Below are positions 34,312 to 47,800 of a stretch of DNA of 64,000 nt, piece after piece. The stretch's first letter is position 1, and each line of letters opens with the position of its first letter. Source of the stretch: Dermatophagoides farinae. Lineage: Eukaryota > Arthropoda > Arachnida > Sarcoptiformes > Pyroglyphidae. The DNA is taken from assembly GCF_024713945.1 (NCBI RefSeq), contig NC_134679.1, forward strand, positions 2,485,001 to 2,549,000, read 5' to 3'. Made by a program: the position numbers and the translations under genes. The notes under the pieces are model-generated. The model made no database searches and was not told the DNA's origin. It was given only the letters and a program-made list of their open reading frames with translations.

Positions 34312-35897
34312 ATGATCAATCTATCACGTTTCGCAAAATATCTGGACCGATTATCGATGGTCAACAATGGTGCCAAAAATCTGGCACCAACATTATCGGC
34401 TATGAATAACTTGTCTGTTGAGCAACGGCGTTTTGCTAAAAAATGGTATCCAGACAAACAATACTTTCAAGAATTTGAAGACGAATGCTTTTTAGTTCAA
34501 CAAGAATATCCTGGAAAAATTTCAAGAAATGTCACTAGACTAAATCCTCAAATGAGATTTCGAAACGTTGTAATCAATTTTGGTCCACAACATCCAGCTG
34601 CACACGGTGTGTTAAGATTGGCTCTTGAACTTCGTGGTGAATATGTAATTCGTGCTGATCCTCATATCGGTCTTCTTCACAGAGGAACCGAAAAACTAAT
34701 GGAATATAAAACATATACGCAAGCTTTGCCATATATGGATCGGCTTGATTATGTATCAATGATGACTAACGAACAATGTTATGCTTTGGCAATCGAAAAA
34801 ATGTTGAATATTAGAGCACCAAAACGAGCACAATATATTCGAGGTAAATTGATATTTGCTGCAAATTTAAAATCAAATAATAAATCAACATTTTTTTCCA
34901 GTTTTATTTGGTGAAATAACTAGGATTTTAAATCATCTAATGGCCATCGGTACTCATGCTCTTGATGTTGGTGCATTGACACCATTCTTTTGGCTTTTCG
35001 AAGAACGAGAAAAAGTTTGTATTTTTGTATTTTATTTTTCAACTAAATTAAAGCAAACATTCAATAGTTGATGGAATTTTATGAACGAGTAAGTGGTGCC
35101 AGAATGCATGCTGCATATGTACGTCCTGGAGGGGTATCCCAAGATTTACCAATCGGCCTTATGGATGATATATACACATGGGCATTAAATTTTGTCCAAC
35201 GTGTTGATGAAATAGAAGATTTGCTTACCGAAAGCCCTATCTGGAAGGATCGTACTGTTGATATTGGTATCGTTTCGGCTGAAGATGCTCTAAATTTTGG
35301 TTTCAGTGGTGTCATGTTACGAGGTAGTGGAATCAAATGGGATCTACGTAAAACTCAACCATATGATTCGTATGAAGAATTCGATTTTGATGTGCCCATC
35401 GGTATCAATGGTGATTGTTATGACAGGTAATTTGTTGAAAATTTATGGTTGTTGAATTTTTAATCAATGTTTTTAATCAATCTGTCATTAGATACCTGTG
35501 CCGCATGCACGAAATGCGTCAATCAATCCGTATAATCAACCAAGCATTGAATAATATGCCACCAGGTGAAATCAAAATTGATGATAACAAAATTGTGCCA
35601 CCAAGTCGTGCAGAAATGAAAAATTCAATGGAAGCTCTTATCCATCATTTCAAATTGTTCACCGAAGGTTATCAAGTTCCAGCTGGTTCAACCTATACTG
35701 CAATCGAAGCTCCGAAAGGTGAATTCGGATTGTATATCGTTAGCGATGGCACATCGCGGCCATATCGATGCAAAATTAAAGCACCTGGATTTGCTCATCT
35801 TGCCGCTCTTGATCATATCGGTAAAAACCTTTTCCTTGCCGATATTGTCGCCATCATAGGTACACTGGACATTGTGTTTGGTGAAGTTGATAGATAG
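34312..35897 (+). CDS. NDUFS2: NADH dehydrogenase (ubiquinone) iron-sulfur protein 2, complex I 49-kDa subunit
   Basis: Exons 34312-34843, 34902-35014, 35068-35426 and 35492-35897 give 469 residues, the usual size for the mitochondrial precursor. Family knowledge: a core matrix-arm subunit of respiratory complex I that helps form the ubiquinone pocket with NDUFS7. Seen: a basic, Ser-rich N-terminus fitting a mitochondrial presequence ([20 protein letters not shown]), then [95 protein letters not shown] and the C-terminal DIVFGEVDR. The quinone-site His of [10 protein letters not shown] is present. The start is the ATG at 34312; an in-frame extension upstream is unlikely to be coding. Its upstream region carries copy B of the 80-bp repeat. 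Confidence 0.97.
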
Positions 35898-36037
35898 ACA
35901 ATTAAAGTTGTTTTGTGTTGTATAAAGTGAGAAATATTAAAAAATCAAATTTTATCTAATTATTAAAATAGTTTTTATTATTACTTTTTAAAAATAATTT
36001 AAACAAATCAACAATCTTAACATAACAGTAGATAGGT

Positions 36038-38075
36038 TTAGAAAACTTCTTTCTTAAAAACAAAATCGTTTTCATTACATTTTTGCCTTAAATATCCACT
36101 TAAATCGGGTCGACCACAATAGAAAAATGTTACTTTTCCACGTTTTTGTTGTCGAATATTATGAAAGATACTATTCCATTCTGGTCGACCAAAATGCCAA
36201 TTAATCATACTGTGTGAACGATCAATTATCGATGAACCTTTTGTCCGTTGATTATGATCGTTTGACTTTTCGCCATCCTTATTCGTTACGTACATATGGA
36301 TGTCAAAGAAACGATCATCTTTGATCGAAATTGTCGATTGTTGTTCAACCAAATCAGACAACATTTCTACAAACCACTCAAAGCTTGTTTGGTTCCGATT
36401 AATCCAGATGAAATCAACTTTTTTCAAATTGTTTATATGTCTAGATGGTACTCGTTCGGTCCAACTATGGTTACATAATGGACAATGGCGAGTTTTCTCA
36501 ATATGTCGATACATGATGCTCTGTAGTATCGATGCAAATGGAGTCACACCGATTCCAGTCGCAACCAAAACGGCATGTTCGCTTTCAAAAATGTTAGATG
36601 AAGGAGCACCATAAGGACCATCCAAATGTATCTTTAACGGCTCTTTCAGAAACACTGCATTCGTTTGAACATCTTTATGAATATTTTTCAATAATGTCAA
36701 AGGTTTTTGTATGTGATTTTCCGATTCACGATTCATTTTTGAATCATGCGATTCGGACGTTGATTGTGATGAAATCTGATTCAATTCAATAGTCACCATA
36801 CCACTGCCGGATTCTGATTCGCTATCCGAATGTTCGATGCTGATCTGTTTTTTAATTTTGCCACAACCATCTTCATCACAGTCTTCTGGAACTGGCAATA
36901 TCATGGTACGTTTCTGCATTAAACTACCGGCACTATGATGATGGCCACAATTGATATCAAATTTGTTGATTGGATCTGTATCTTTAAATAATGGATGAAA
37001 ATCCAGACATTTCCATTCTTCAAGCATCTTTTTCAATGTCAAAGTTTTAGCATTATCAAAATGATCGTACAATCGATTAGTCCATTCACCAACAGCCCGT
37101 ATATGTAACGTCAATTCTATAATTGTGATCAATTACACAATAATGGTAATAAAAATACAAGCTTACCTTTGTCCTCTGGAGCTGAACTAATGGTCATCGG
37201 ATGCCATTCATATTTGGTGATTGATGGTACCATCATGTAAACAAAATCACCGGGAACAAAATGAAAATACTTTGGTTTTCGTATTATTAGACGTATGACA
37301 CGAGACGGTAACATTGTTCCTTCAATTACATATGTTTGGCCATGATGATATTTTTTCGTTCGATAATAAGCGGAAATTTTTTCAAATAACAAAAATATCA
37401 ATGGTGCTGTCAACCAATGAAGTGTTGAGCTAGCATGCAAAAATAGGACCAGAATGTAAAAAACATAAAGCTTGTGGGAATAATAGAAAACCTTGATAAA
37501 ATTCAATGTTAGAATGATTTGATCTGCTCAAAATGAATTGTTAAACATACTTCAAAATTTCCTGTGCGACGAATAAAATTCATTGAAAATATCAACATTA
37601 CCACCAATATAATGACCAAAATCCAACCGGTAAGACATGCAGAACCAAAAAACCATCCGATGCCAAGATTGACAGAGACAAGAAAATCGATATACGATAT
37701 TGTCGTAATATTTGTTAATTTGGCAAAATTATACAAATGTGCAAGTGTATGAACCAATGAAAAAAATGCAATAGACCATCCGGTTACTTTATGGAAATAG
37801 ACATAATGATCCAAGGGAAAATATCGTGCCAAACCAAATGATCGAACATAGCTGATTGATTTTCGTAATATTAAAACAATAATCAAACCGGATTGCCCAT
37901 AAATTGCAATGGCCGAAGCACGAGCAATAGCCAATGCAATTGTTGTGTCCGCATATTGACCAAATCGATAAATAAACAACGATAATGTTATGGCAATGTA
38001 TATGATGGTGAAGAAAAAACTTTGAAAATTATTACGAATATAACCCCAACGAAGCTTATGAAATAATAAAGTCAT
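36038..38075 (-). CDS. NOX5-like NADPH oxidase lacking EF-hands
   Basis: Exons 38075-37551, 37491-37167 and 37116-36038 join to 642 residues. Family knowledge: NOX enzymes pass electrons from NADPH through FAD and two haems to oxygen, making superoxide. Seen: six membrane segments with haem-ligand histidines in FHKVTGWSIAFFSLVHTLAH and YSHKLYVFYILVLFLHAS, the NOX5-like LGIGWFFGSACLTG and NFIRRTGNFEVFYYSHKLY, FAD motif EWHPMTISSAPED, then NADPH motifs DGPYGAPSS, VLVATGIGVTPFASI and FFYCGRPDLSGYL. It ends VFKKEVF like NOX5. A long acidic Ser-rich insert sits between the FAD and NADPH regions. Unlike NOX5, the first helix follows the start directly; there is no room for calcium-binding EF-hands before the next gene. 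The start at 38075 is chosen because upstream Met codons give an unlikely hydrophobic extension. Confidence 0.9.
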
Positions 38076-38260
38076 GATTATTGTCGAACGAAAGATAAGT
38101 TTTGATTTGAAATAAAATGAAAAATGGATAAATTCGACAAAATAATTTGGAAAAATAGTATTTATTTTTTTTAGTAAAAAATCAGTTTCATCTTTAATCA
38201 TTTTTTTTTTGATATGACATGTGTATGAAAAAAAAATCAACTTGAATCACATTAACTTGA

Positions 38261-38602
38261 CTATGATGATGGTGATGATGATGATGTTGGCGGTTTGATC
38301 GGTTTCAATGATTGTTCCATCTGTTTGATCCGTTCCATTTCATATGCATAATTTTCATCTTTTTTCTGTTTCAATTGTTGCAAATATTCGGCACGTTTTC
38401 GAATATCACGTGTCTGTGTGGTTAATGTTGACATTTCTTTTTGAATATTACGTAATTTTCGTAAATAAATTTCCATCTCAGACATGGTTCTATTGAAATC
38501 ATTCTGTTCAACTAAATTGGAATATCGTTCATTTTCTTCTGATAATAATTTACAAATGGAATCATGATGAGTAATAACTTCTTCGATTAATCGTTCGCTC
38601 AT
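38261..38602 (-). CDS. BLOC-1 subunit 6 (pallidin) homologue
   Basis: A single-exon frame of 113 residues, almost wholly helical and charged. The stretch EIYLRKLRNIQKEMSTLTTQ followed by RDIRKRAEYLQQLKQKK aligns with the conserved C-terminal coiled coil of pallidin (human: YHAKLVNIRKEMLMLHEKTS, then KLKKRALKLQQKRQKEE). Family knowledge: pallidin is part of BLOC-1, which works in biogenesis of lysosome-related organelles and endosomal sorting, and it binds syntaxin. The protein is shorter than human pallidin (172 aa), lacking the poorly conserved N-terminus. It ends with a low-complexity PPTSSSSPSS. The assignment rests on my recall of the human sequence; a generic coiled-coil protein is the alternative. 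Confidence 0.72.
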   Translation of the reverse strand: MSERLIEEVITHHDSICKLLSEENERYSNLVEQNDFNRTMSEMEIYLRKLRNIQKEMSTLTTQTRDIRKRAEYLQQLKQKKDENYAYEMERIKQMEQSLKPIKPPTSSSSPSS

Positions 38603-38760
38603 TTTAGTAGTTGTTTAAAAAATTTTATAAATAAATTTAGTTCTGTTGTGATTGAATAAAAACGTGACAAAATGTAAAGCTATTTACACATGACAGCAAA
38701 TACTGGACGAAAATAGAATGATGATGATATGAACAATTTGAAAAAAGGACTTGTTCAGTT

Positions 38761-39981
38761 TCAACAATCCGAACAATAGATTAAATATCTGGGAACACTA
38801 TGGTATAAAACATTAAAGCCAAACATGTTAAAGCCAAACATGTTAAGTCCACGATAAAATGAACCAGTTTCGTATCTTATTCGAAGTTTTAACTTTCGAC
38901 ATTTATGACATATGAACAATACTCTTTGTAGATGATCATAAATTTGTTTAGGAGTTTGTCGATAATCAAAAAGTTTTTCCCTCAATTTAAAATTATTAAT
39001 GGCAATTTCCAAACATTTTCCATATAAAGTATCTGCTTCGAATGGATATCGTTCAGATGGTATTTTTGGTAATGAGTAATCTTCATGTTTTCTCCATGGA
39101 TTGGGATCGATCTTGAAGATACCATGGAATTCATAATCAAATTCTCGAGGCAGGCTTGAAGATGCATAAAAAGGAAAAGCACGCATAGAATTGTGGGAAA
39201 AATCAATTTTAGAGTATTGAGAAGGATTACGAAAAAAATGATATAATAACGATAAAGGAAAATGTTCGATTCGGTTATGATTGAAATCAAGAACAATGCA
39301 CTTTTCCAACCGAATAATTTCATACGGTATTATTCGGATAAGATTATGACTAAGATTTATTGTTTTCAACCGATGCATTTCTTGTGTAAACCACATAGGA
39401 ATTTCTTCAATTTGATTATCACTCATATTTAAATGAGCTAATTGTTTTAATTGATTCAAGACGAAAGGGATTTTGTTCAGTTTACAGCCAGTTATGGTGA
39501 GCTCTGATAAGTTTTTTAATGACCATAACTTATCGATTTGTTGCCATCTTAGGGTCGTAATACTTTCAATTTTGACATTCGATAAAATAGGATTGTCCAA
39601 TTTTTTTATTTGATTAACAATATTGATCAATGCACTTCTTGGCATCATTTTAGATTGCAAAATGGTTTCCACGGATGGTACTGCCGGCAATGGCTGATGA
39701 TTTACAAGTATTTTCCTTGCTAATCTTTTGAACATGGCACAAATTGAAAAATCAACATTTTTCAACATGATCAGTTTTTTTGGATTCGTAATAACAAATG
39801 TATCACCACGTATAACTACATTCGATGCAGTCAAACGAAATCGATCTTTTTGTTTATTACGTACGATGACCAGATAATAACGATGATCTTTTTTATCAAA
39901 ACCGATACCAACTTTTGCCTGAGAATAACGATTTGGCGGTGAGTTTGGATCACTTATTGAAACATCACAATCAATAATCAT
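38761..39981 (-). CDS. Leucine-rich-repeat protein, LRR1/PPIL5-like
   Basis: A single-exon protein of 406 residues. The N-terminal 100 or so residues form a mixed beta region (AKVGIGFDKKDHRYYLVIV). Residues about 145-275 are leucine-rich repeats, for example LKNLSELTITGCKLNKIP, LKQLAHLNMSDNQIEEIP and LKTINLSHNLIRIIP. The C-terminus has two Cys pairs, ICHKCRKLKLR and a terminal YCSDC, that could bind zinc. This order and size match LRR1 (human 414 aa), a substrate receptor for CUL2 ubiquitin ligases that unloads the CMG helicase at replication termination (family knowledge). The VHL box is not obvious by eye, so the assignment is moderate. A five-residue tandem repeat, MFGFNMFGFN, lies near the C-terminus. 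Confidence 0.65.
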   Translation of the reverse strand: MIIDCDVSISDPNSPPNRYSQAKVGIGFDKKDHRYYLVIVRNKQKDRFRLTASNVVIRGDTFVITNPKKLIMLKNVDFSICAMFKRLARKILVNHQPLPAVPSVETILQSKMMPRSALINIVNQIKKLDNPILSNVKIESITTLRWQQIDKLWSLKNLSELTITGCKLNKIPFVLNQLKQLAHLNMSDNQIEEIPMWFTQEMHRLKTINLSHNLIRIIPYEIIRLEKCIVLDFNHNRIEHFPLSLLYHFFRNPSQYSKIDFSHNSMRAFPFYASSSLPREFDYEFHGIFKIDPNPWRKHEDYSLPKIPSERYPFEADTLYGKCLEIAINNFKLREKLFDYRQTPKQIYDHLQRVLFICHKCRKLKLRIRYETGSFYRGLNMFGFNMFGFNVLYHSVPRYLIYCSDC

Positions 39982-40239
39982 CTTCAGTTCTTTTTCGATA
40001 ATTTGTTTTCAGCTGAATTCTTAAACATAAAAAGCATTTTCTAATAAAGCGCAAAATTGAAAACACACAATTGAACTATTTCAACATTAAAAGACCAATC
40101 AAAGCAAAATATGTGAACAAATTTGAATGAAAAGTTATTTTTACTGACTGGATTACTCAACAATAATATCGATGAAAATAAACGAAAACATTAATAACTA
40201 AGAAATAATCATCGAAAGATCAAAATATTATTAAACAGA

Positions 40240-41047
40240 TTAGAGTATGTTAACAATATCAGGTTCAATATTTTTCGGCTCAACTGTTGGCGCATAACGT
40301 TTAATGGCACGACCTTCTTTGTTGACCAAAAATTTAGTAAAATTCCATTTAATGCCATCGAATCCAAGAAATCCATGTTGTTTAGCTTTCAACCACTTGT
40401 ACATTGGATGAGCTGAATCGCCTACAAAGGATATAGTTACGAGGATTTTAATGAAAATTTGAAATTTAATCATAACATACCATTGACATCAATCTTTGCA
40501 AACATATCAAATCTTACACCATTCTTTTTGATGAATTCTTTAATCTCCACATCGCATCCAGGTTCTTGTCCACCGAATTGATTGCATGGAAATGCGGCAA
40601 TTTTAAGGCCTTTCTCTTCGAATTGATCATACAATTCATTCAGTTGCTTATAATTCGCTTTAGTTAATCCACAATGTGTGGCCACATTAACTACCAACAA
40701 TGGATGACCTTTGTATTTTTCCATCGATACCTATCAATAATAATGAGCAATTAATATACACTTTCATATGATAGTACAATTAAAGTACAAGGAAAAAAAT
40801 TACACAAACTTACATCATTACCATCGATGTCTTTAGCAGAAAAATCATAGATAGTTTCCTTTGATTTCCAATCGCTGTCACCAGACATTTTTCTTGTTTG
40901 AATATTGTTGATAGAATTCAAATTTTTAGACAATAAACACAATAATGATGTTGATGATGGAATAATAATTTGTTTATTCACTGTAAATGATGTTGTTGTT
41001 GCGATCAAGTCGTAAGTGCGAATGATAATGGTTGCAATGCTGTTCAT
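40240..41047 (-). CDS. Cysteine-type glutathione peroxidase (GPX4-like), possibly with mitochondrial presequence
   Basis: Exons 41047-40814, 40730-40481 and 40421-40240 give 221 residues from the first ATG, or 168 from the internal ATG at 40888 (MSGDSDWKSK). Family knowledge: reduces lipid and hydrogen peroxides with glutathione or thioredoxin. Seen: peroxidatic site NVATHCGLTKANY with Cys instead of selenocysteine, the Gln site in FPCNQFGGQEPG and the Trp-Asn of IKWNFTKFLVN. The oligomerisation loop is missing, as in GPX4-type monomers. The first 53 residues are basic and hydroxylated with few acids, so the long form may enter mitochondria and the short form stay in the cytosol; this is inference. 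It shares its first intron position with the paralogue at 55730. Confidence 0.92.
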
Positions 41048-42922
41048 CTGTAATGGTAGAGAATACAGTCATATTTTTGTTTCATAAATTTGCACTATAG
41101 TCAAATTGATGATTGTCACAAACTATTGATAATCAAACAGTACACGCACATATAGAGAGAAGGAGAGAAATTGTTTCTAGAAAAATTTGGAATTGTTAAC
41201 CAAAAACAAACTTGGAAAAGTGAAGCATACTACTAATATATGATGATGACTAACATTACCATTTTTTTTTATTGATTGATTGACCCAACCAACATTACAT
41301 ACTTGAAACAACATAGTACTACACCCAATATATAGAAAAAATTAAAAATGAAAAAAATTATCATTTGCTCGTATAGTAGTCATTTTATATTCAGTTATTC
41401 GATTGAACAAGTGCGTGATCATTTATAGTTTGTCATTTTTTAACTTGGAAAACAAGTCATTTCATTTTCACCGAATCCTCCCCCCTTTTCTTTTATTCCT
41501 GTCAATCGATTTCTCTGATCATCGATTTAAAAAACCAACATCAACAACATATCGACCTTGATAGTCACGCATATGTACACTTGTTGTTGTTACCATCAAC
41601 GTCTTGAGTACATATACATCCAATCATTCGTATCTGATATGAATCTTTTATGTTTAAATGATAATATCAAATAATCAAATAAATGGCTATAAAATCAAAG
41701 CGAGTTCCATTTAATTAAGAAAATTAATTAATACCTGATAAAATGATAAATTTAATCGATGAAGGTTGATGATGATGATGATGATAATCAACTGTATATA
41801 AATTTTTTTTTTGGATAGGAGTTAGTAGCTATATAATCAAAAAAAAAGCGATACGATATTCGTTTTATTTAGCTTACCTTTTCTGATGATTCAAATATAG
41901 TTGTCACACTACCATTCAATTTAATAATTTTATCAATCATAAATTAGAACGTATGAATCAGTGTTTAGTGATTAGGATATTTTGAACCAAAATGTTGAAT
42001 GAAGTGTAAACAGCCAATACCCAAAACAAACTCAAAAATGAGATTTGAATATCATTCGATAAAAAAAAGCTCATTAAGTTAATATAGGAATCGACTATTC
42101 TAACTTTTTTTTGGAAAAGAATTAGGGGGTAAGAACAACATGCATGTTCATAATACATGCATTTACACCCCCTCTCTCTTTATGATGATTATTTTTATTT
42201 ACAATAAACATGATGATGATCATTAGAATTTGAAAAATTCATTTTTTGACTTGCCCACCCAAATCAAATTAATGAAAATTTAATCAAATGATTAACATTG
42301 TCATTCATAATGAACATATGATTTATATTGACTGTTGATGATAACGTTAATCAATCAATCAATCAATCAATCATGTTATTATTGGTGAACATTTATGAAT
42401 CATCATCAATAGATTCATGTCATAGTTGACCATATAATATTTCCTATTTGAATTTATCGAATAAATGTAGAAACAAACGTATAAACAAATTGTGTTCGTT
42501 GTTGCTATACAAAACAAGGAATCGACAAAAAAAACAAATATAGACATAACTAATTTATATTCGATTGTCGTCTACAATTATTGCATACAAAAGCATTAAT
42601 AAAATTCTTCATCATCATCATCATCATCACTCAATCGACGATTTCAAACATCATCTTCCTCAATTGTGATCATCATATGAGTACATTCAACTAACCAACC
42701 AACCAATGTAGTGGCCGGAAAGCCAATTGACAAAGAAAAATAATGAAAAATGTCTATATGACTATCAAATAATTGTATTCAAAACTAAAAATATTATTTT
42801 TGTGGCGTACATTGTTTTAGATATATATTTACAATAGAATAAATACCAATCGGAATCCAAAAATTTTATTTGATTTTCAAAATAATTAGCAGACAAAAGT
42901 TATAATCAAAAAAATTTTTTTA
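41048..42922. promoter_or_regulatory. Head-to-head intergenic region between GPX and Hippo kinase
   Basis: 1.9 kb with no supported gene. It contains ATG trinucleotide tracts near 41767-41785, an AATC repeat near 42349-42373 and a CAT tract near 42610-42628. Both promoters must lie here. Confidence 0.45.
42349..42373. repeat. (AATC)n tetranucleotide repeat
   Basis: About six copies of AATC. Confidence 0.85.
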
Positions 42923-44776
<1,854 letters not shown>

Positions 44777-44896
44777 CATTATTAATTGTAATCAATTTTT
44801 GTATACTATCTAAATCAGTGAAGCCTTCCAATTATTTATGTATCACAGTAAAGTGAAATTTTATTATATTTTTTTGACAAAAAAAAGGCACAACAA

Positions 44897-47800
44897 TCAA
44901 TTAATTTGCAATGGTATGCTGTATTGTTGATCCAAACCAATGTAACAATCACTTAGTAAATATAGTGTGTAGAATATTCGTTTCGATGACTTGACATCGG
45001 GTGTTCGAAATCTAATGTTCACCTGTGTTGAATATGGTTGAATACAAGGCACTCTGGTTATCGTGATCAATTCGGATTCTTCTTCACATCCAAGAATCAG
45101 ATACCAGGATTCGGATTTCGGTTTTGGAAATGATGGGCAATATGCTCGTTGACCTTTTGAATTTTGATTAGACAATGAAATTCGTTTTAATTGGCAACAG
45201 ATACAGTAATCAGAAGATGGTTGTAATTGTAGCCATTCAACATCACGGCGAGATACGAAAGTATTTTCTTTTGATATTTCTTGTGGCAGCCAATTCATGC
45301 CAGAATCTGAATCTTCTTCGTCATTAATTTTGTTTATTGTTATCTTTTCAATATTGATCAATGGCAATTGCGTCAATGATTTAAAAAGCCGCGAAAGTAT
45401 CCCATGGTGAATTGAATATCCTTCGAAAAGATCCTTGAACGATTTGAATGCTTTCGAGTCGTTTCGTTTGTTTCGAATAATTTTGTTGTTGAAGAAATTG
45501 TAAAAGTGTTCGGAAGAGAACAGATTTCTTTGGAAAGTTCACGAACATCGGCTATAGCTGCATCCATTTGATGTTGACGACTTTGATAATATTCGGAAGC
45601 ATCATTTAGATCATCATCAATAAATTCATTAGCTGTTGATTTATGATCATTTTCGAGGAGTAACAATAATTGATTGGAATTTTGCCATGATGCTTGAATA
45701 ATACTTTGTTGTAGATTGATTATGTTGATTGTTGTAGGAAGCGATCCATTCAGAGCTGATATATCAATCATTGCCTGGAATATTCTCAAAACTTGATCCA
45801 AAACTGTTTTTAAATCAGTATAATAATCAACAATTGGTAAAGGGGAACGTGAACAATGTGCCTGAAGCAACAGGTTAGCTTTAGTATGTGGGGAATCCAT
45901 TGAACGACGATCCATTTTGAATGGACATATTTTAGCAAGCTGTGCATTCAATAATTCTTCATTGTGTCGAACAGGAAGCGTTGCATATTCGGAAGCCATA
46001 GTAAGTAGATCGAGAATTTCACTCGTTTTATAATAAGTGAATTTTGGCTGACCTGTTTCACTATCGGATGGACAAAGATGGTCTTGAAATAAACGAATAG
46101 TTTTGTAAGATAAATAATAGTAGGATGCTATTTTGCCTAATGGTGTTGGTAAAAGAATCTGATTGATAAGGCAGTCATTTTTTCCATATTGTTCCTGATG
46201 ATCGTTCCTCTTCATCGATTACTCTTATACAATAATTTTCGATCAACAATTGTACACAATGATCAATATATGATGAAAGAAATTTGATCACCACAGTGTT
46301 AATGGCCAATTCATCATTGAGTTGTTGTTCAATCAATTCGCTAAGATCAACACCATAATACGATGGATTCTTAATAATTCGATGATAAAGATATGTTGAT
46401 GAAAGGAATTCCATGGCTTCATGTTTAGTTTTTACAGTACCAGTTATAACCTCGGCATTTAAATGATCAGGAAACGCATCCAACAAATGTGATTCAACAG
46501 GGAACGGTTCATATAAAAATTTGCGATAATATTCTTTTTTAATATCGTGTACAAACAAAACGGCAACTGCTGAAGTATCGAATTGTGGACGGCCAGCACG
46601 ACCAATCATCTGCAAAACATCCGTAATAGGAAAATCAACGTAACGACCTTTTTTACCATCGAAAAATTCGGTCCCTTTAATGATGACAGCATGTGCTGGA
46701 AGATTGATTCCCCAAGCTAATGTAGCCGTTGTAATCAGAACCTGAATCTTTTGTTCAGCAAATAATTGTTCAACAAGTTTCCGATCATTTTCAATCAAAC
46801 CGGCATGATGCATACCGATACCGAATCGAAGTGTATGTTTTAAATAGGAATCTTTAATCGTTTCCAACAATGAATCCAATTCATCTTCGTTGTTTATATG
46901 CAAAAACGGTATGCCCATGGTGTGATCATCCGAAGCGACTAAGGTGATGAGATCCAAAGCGGTTAGCCTAGTTTGTCGACGTGATGAAACGAATACGATC
47001 ACAGGTTTGGTTGGCGAATGTTGTTTGATTGCTCTATATGCTGGTTTGTTCATTGAAGCCATTCGTGGACAATAATGTTTACCCGAGAATCCCGATACAT
47101 GAACTTCGATAGGCACCGGTCTAACTGAAGAGCTAAAATTGTAAAGGCCAATATTGTGGATTCCCAACCATGATGAAAGATCATGAGCATTAGCCACAGC
47201 AGTTGAAAGACCAATGATTCGAATATTTTCACCAGTTCGACGACGAATAAAATTTGTTCGTGATACGATCATTTCCAGAACAGGACCACGTTCTTCACCC
47301 TAATAAGTGAATTTCATCGATGACAATTAGGGCAACTTGTCGTACAAATTTTCGAAATGTCCAACCACGACTAACACCGTCCCATTTTTCCGGTGTAGTC
47401 ACTATTATCTGAGCAGAATCAATGGTGGCCAAATCAGGAGTAACATCACCGGTTAATTCAACAACGTTGAATCGAATTCTTTGTTCAATTTTTCTTTTCC
47501 AATCATCAACACGTTCACGTACCAATGCTTTTAAGGGAGCAATATAAACAATTTTACCCCAAGGACGTGTATTAAGCACACGGAACAAAGCTATTTCAGC
47601 AGCGATTGTTTTTCCAGAACCAGTGGGAGCTCCAAGTAGGACATTATTATCAGTATGATATAAAGTATGAAATATTTGCGTTTGAATCGGATTGAAATGA
47701 GTAAAAGGATAAATTGATTCGAATAATTCATTTTGTAATGCTTTGATTGGTAATGGCATTAGGTCCAAAAGCTGAGTGGTTGGTAAATGTTTATCAGGCA

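Noticed and set aside
47281-47310. Idea that an intron explains the ASCC3 break at 47298
   Set aside because: The conserved residues continue without a gap (EIHLLG then EERGPV), which leaves no room for an intron.
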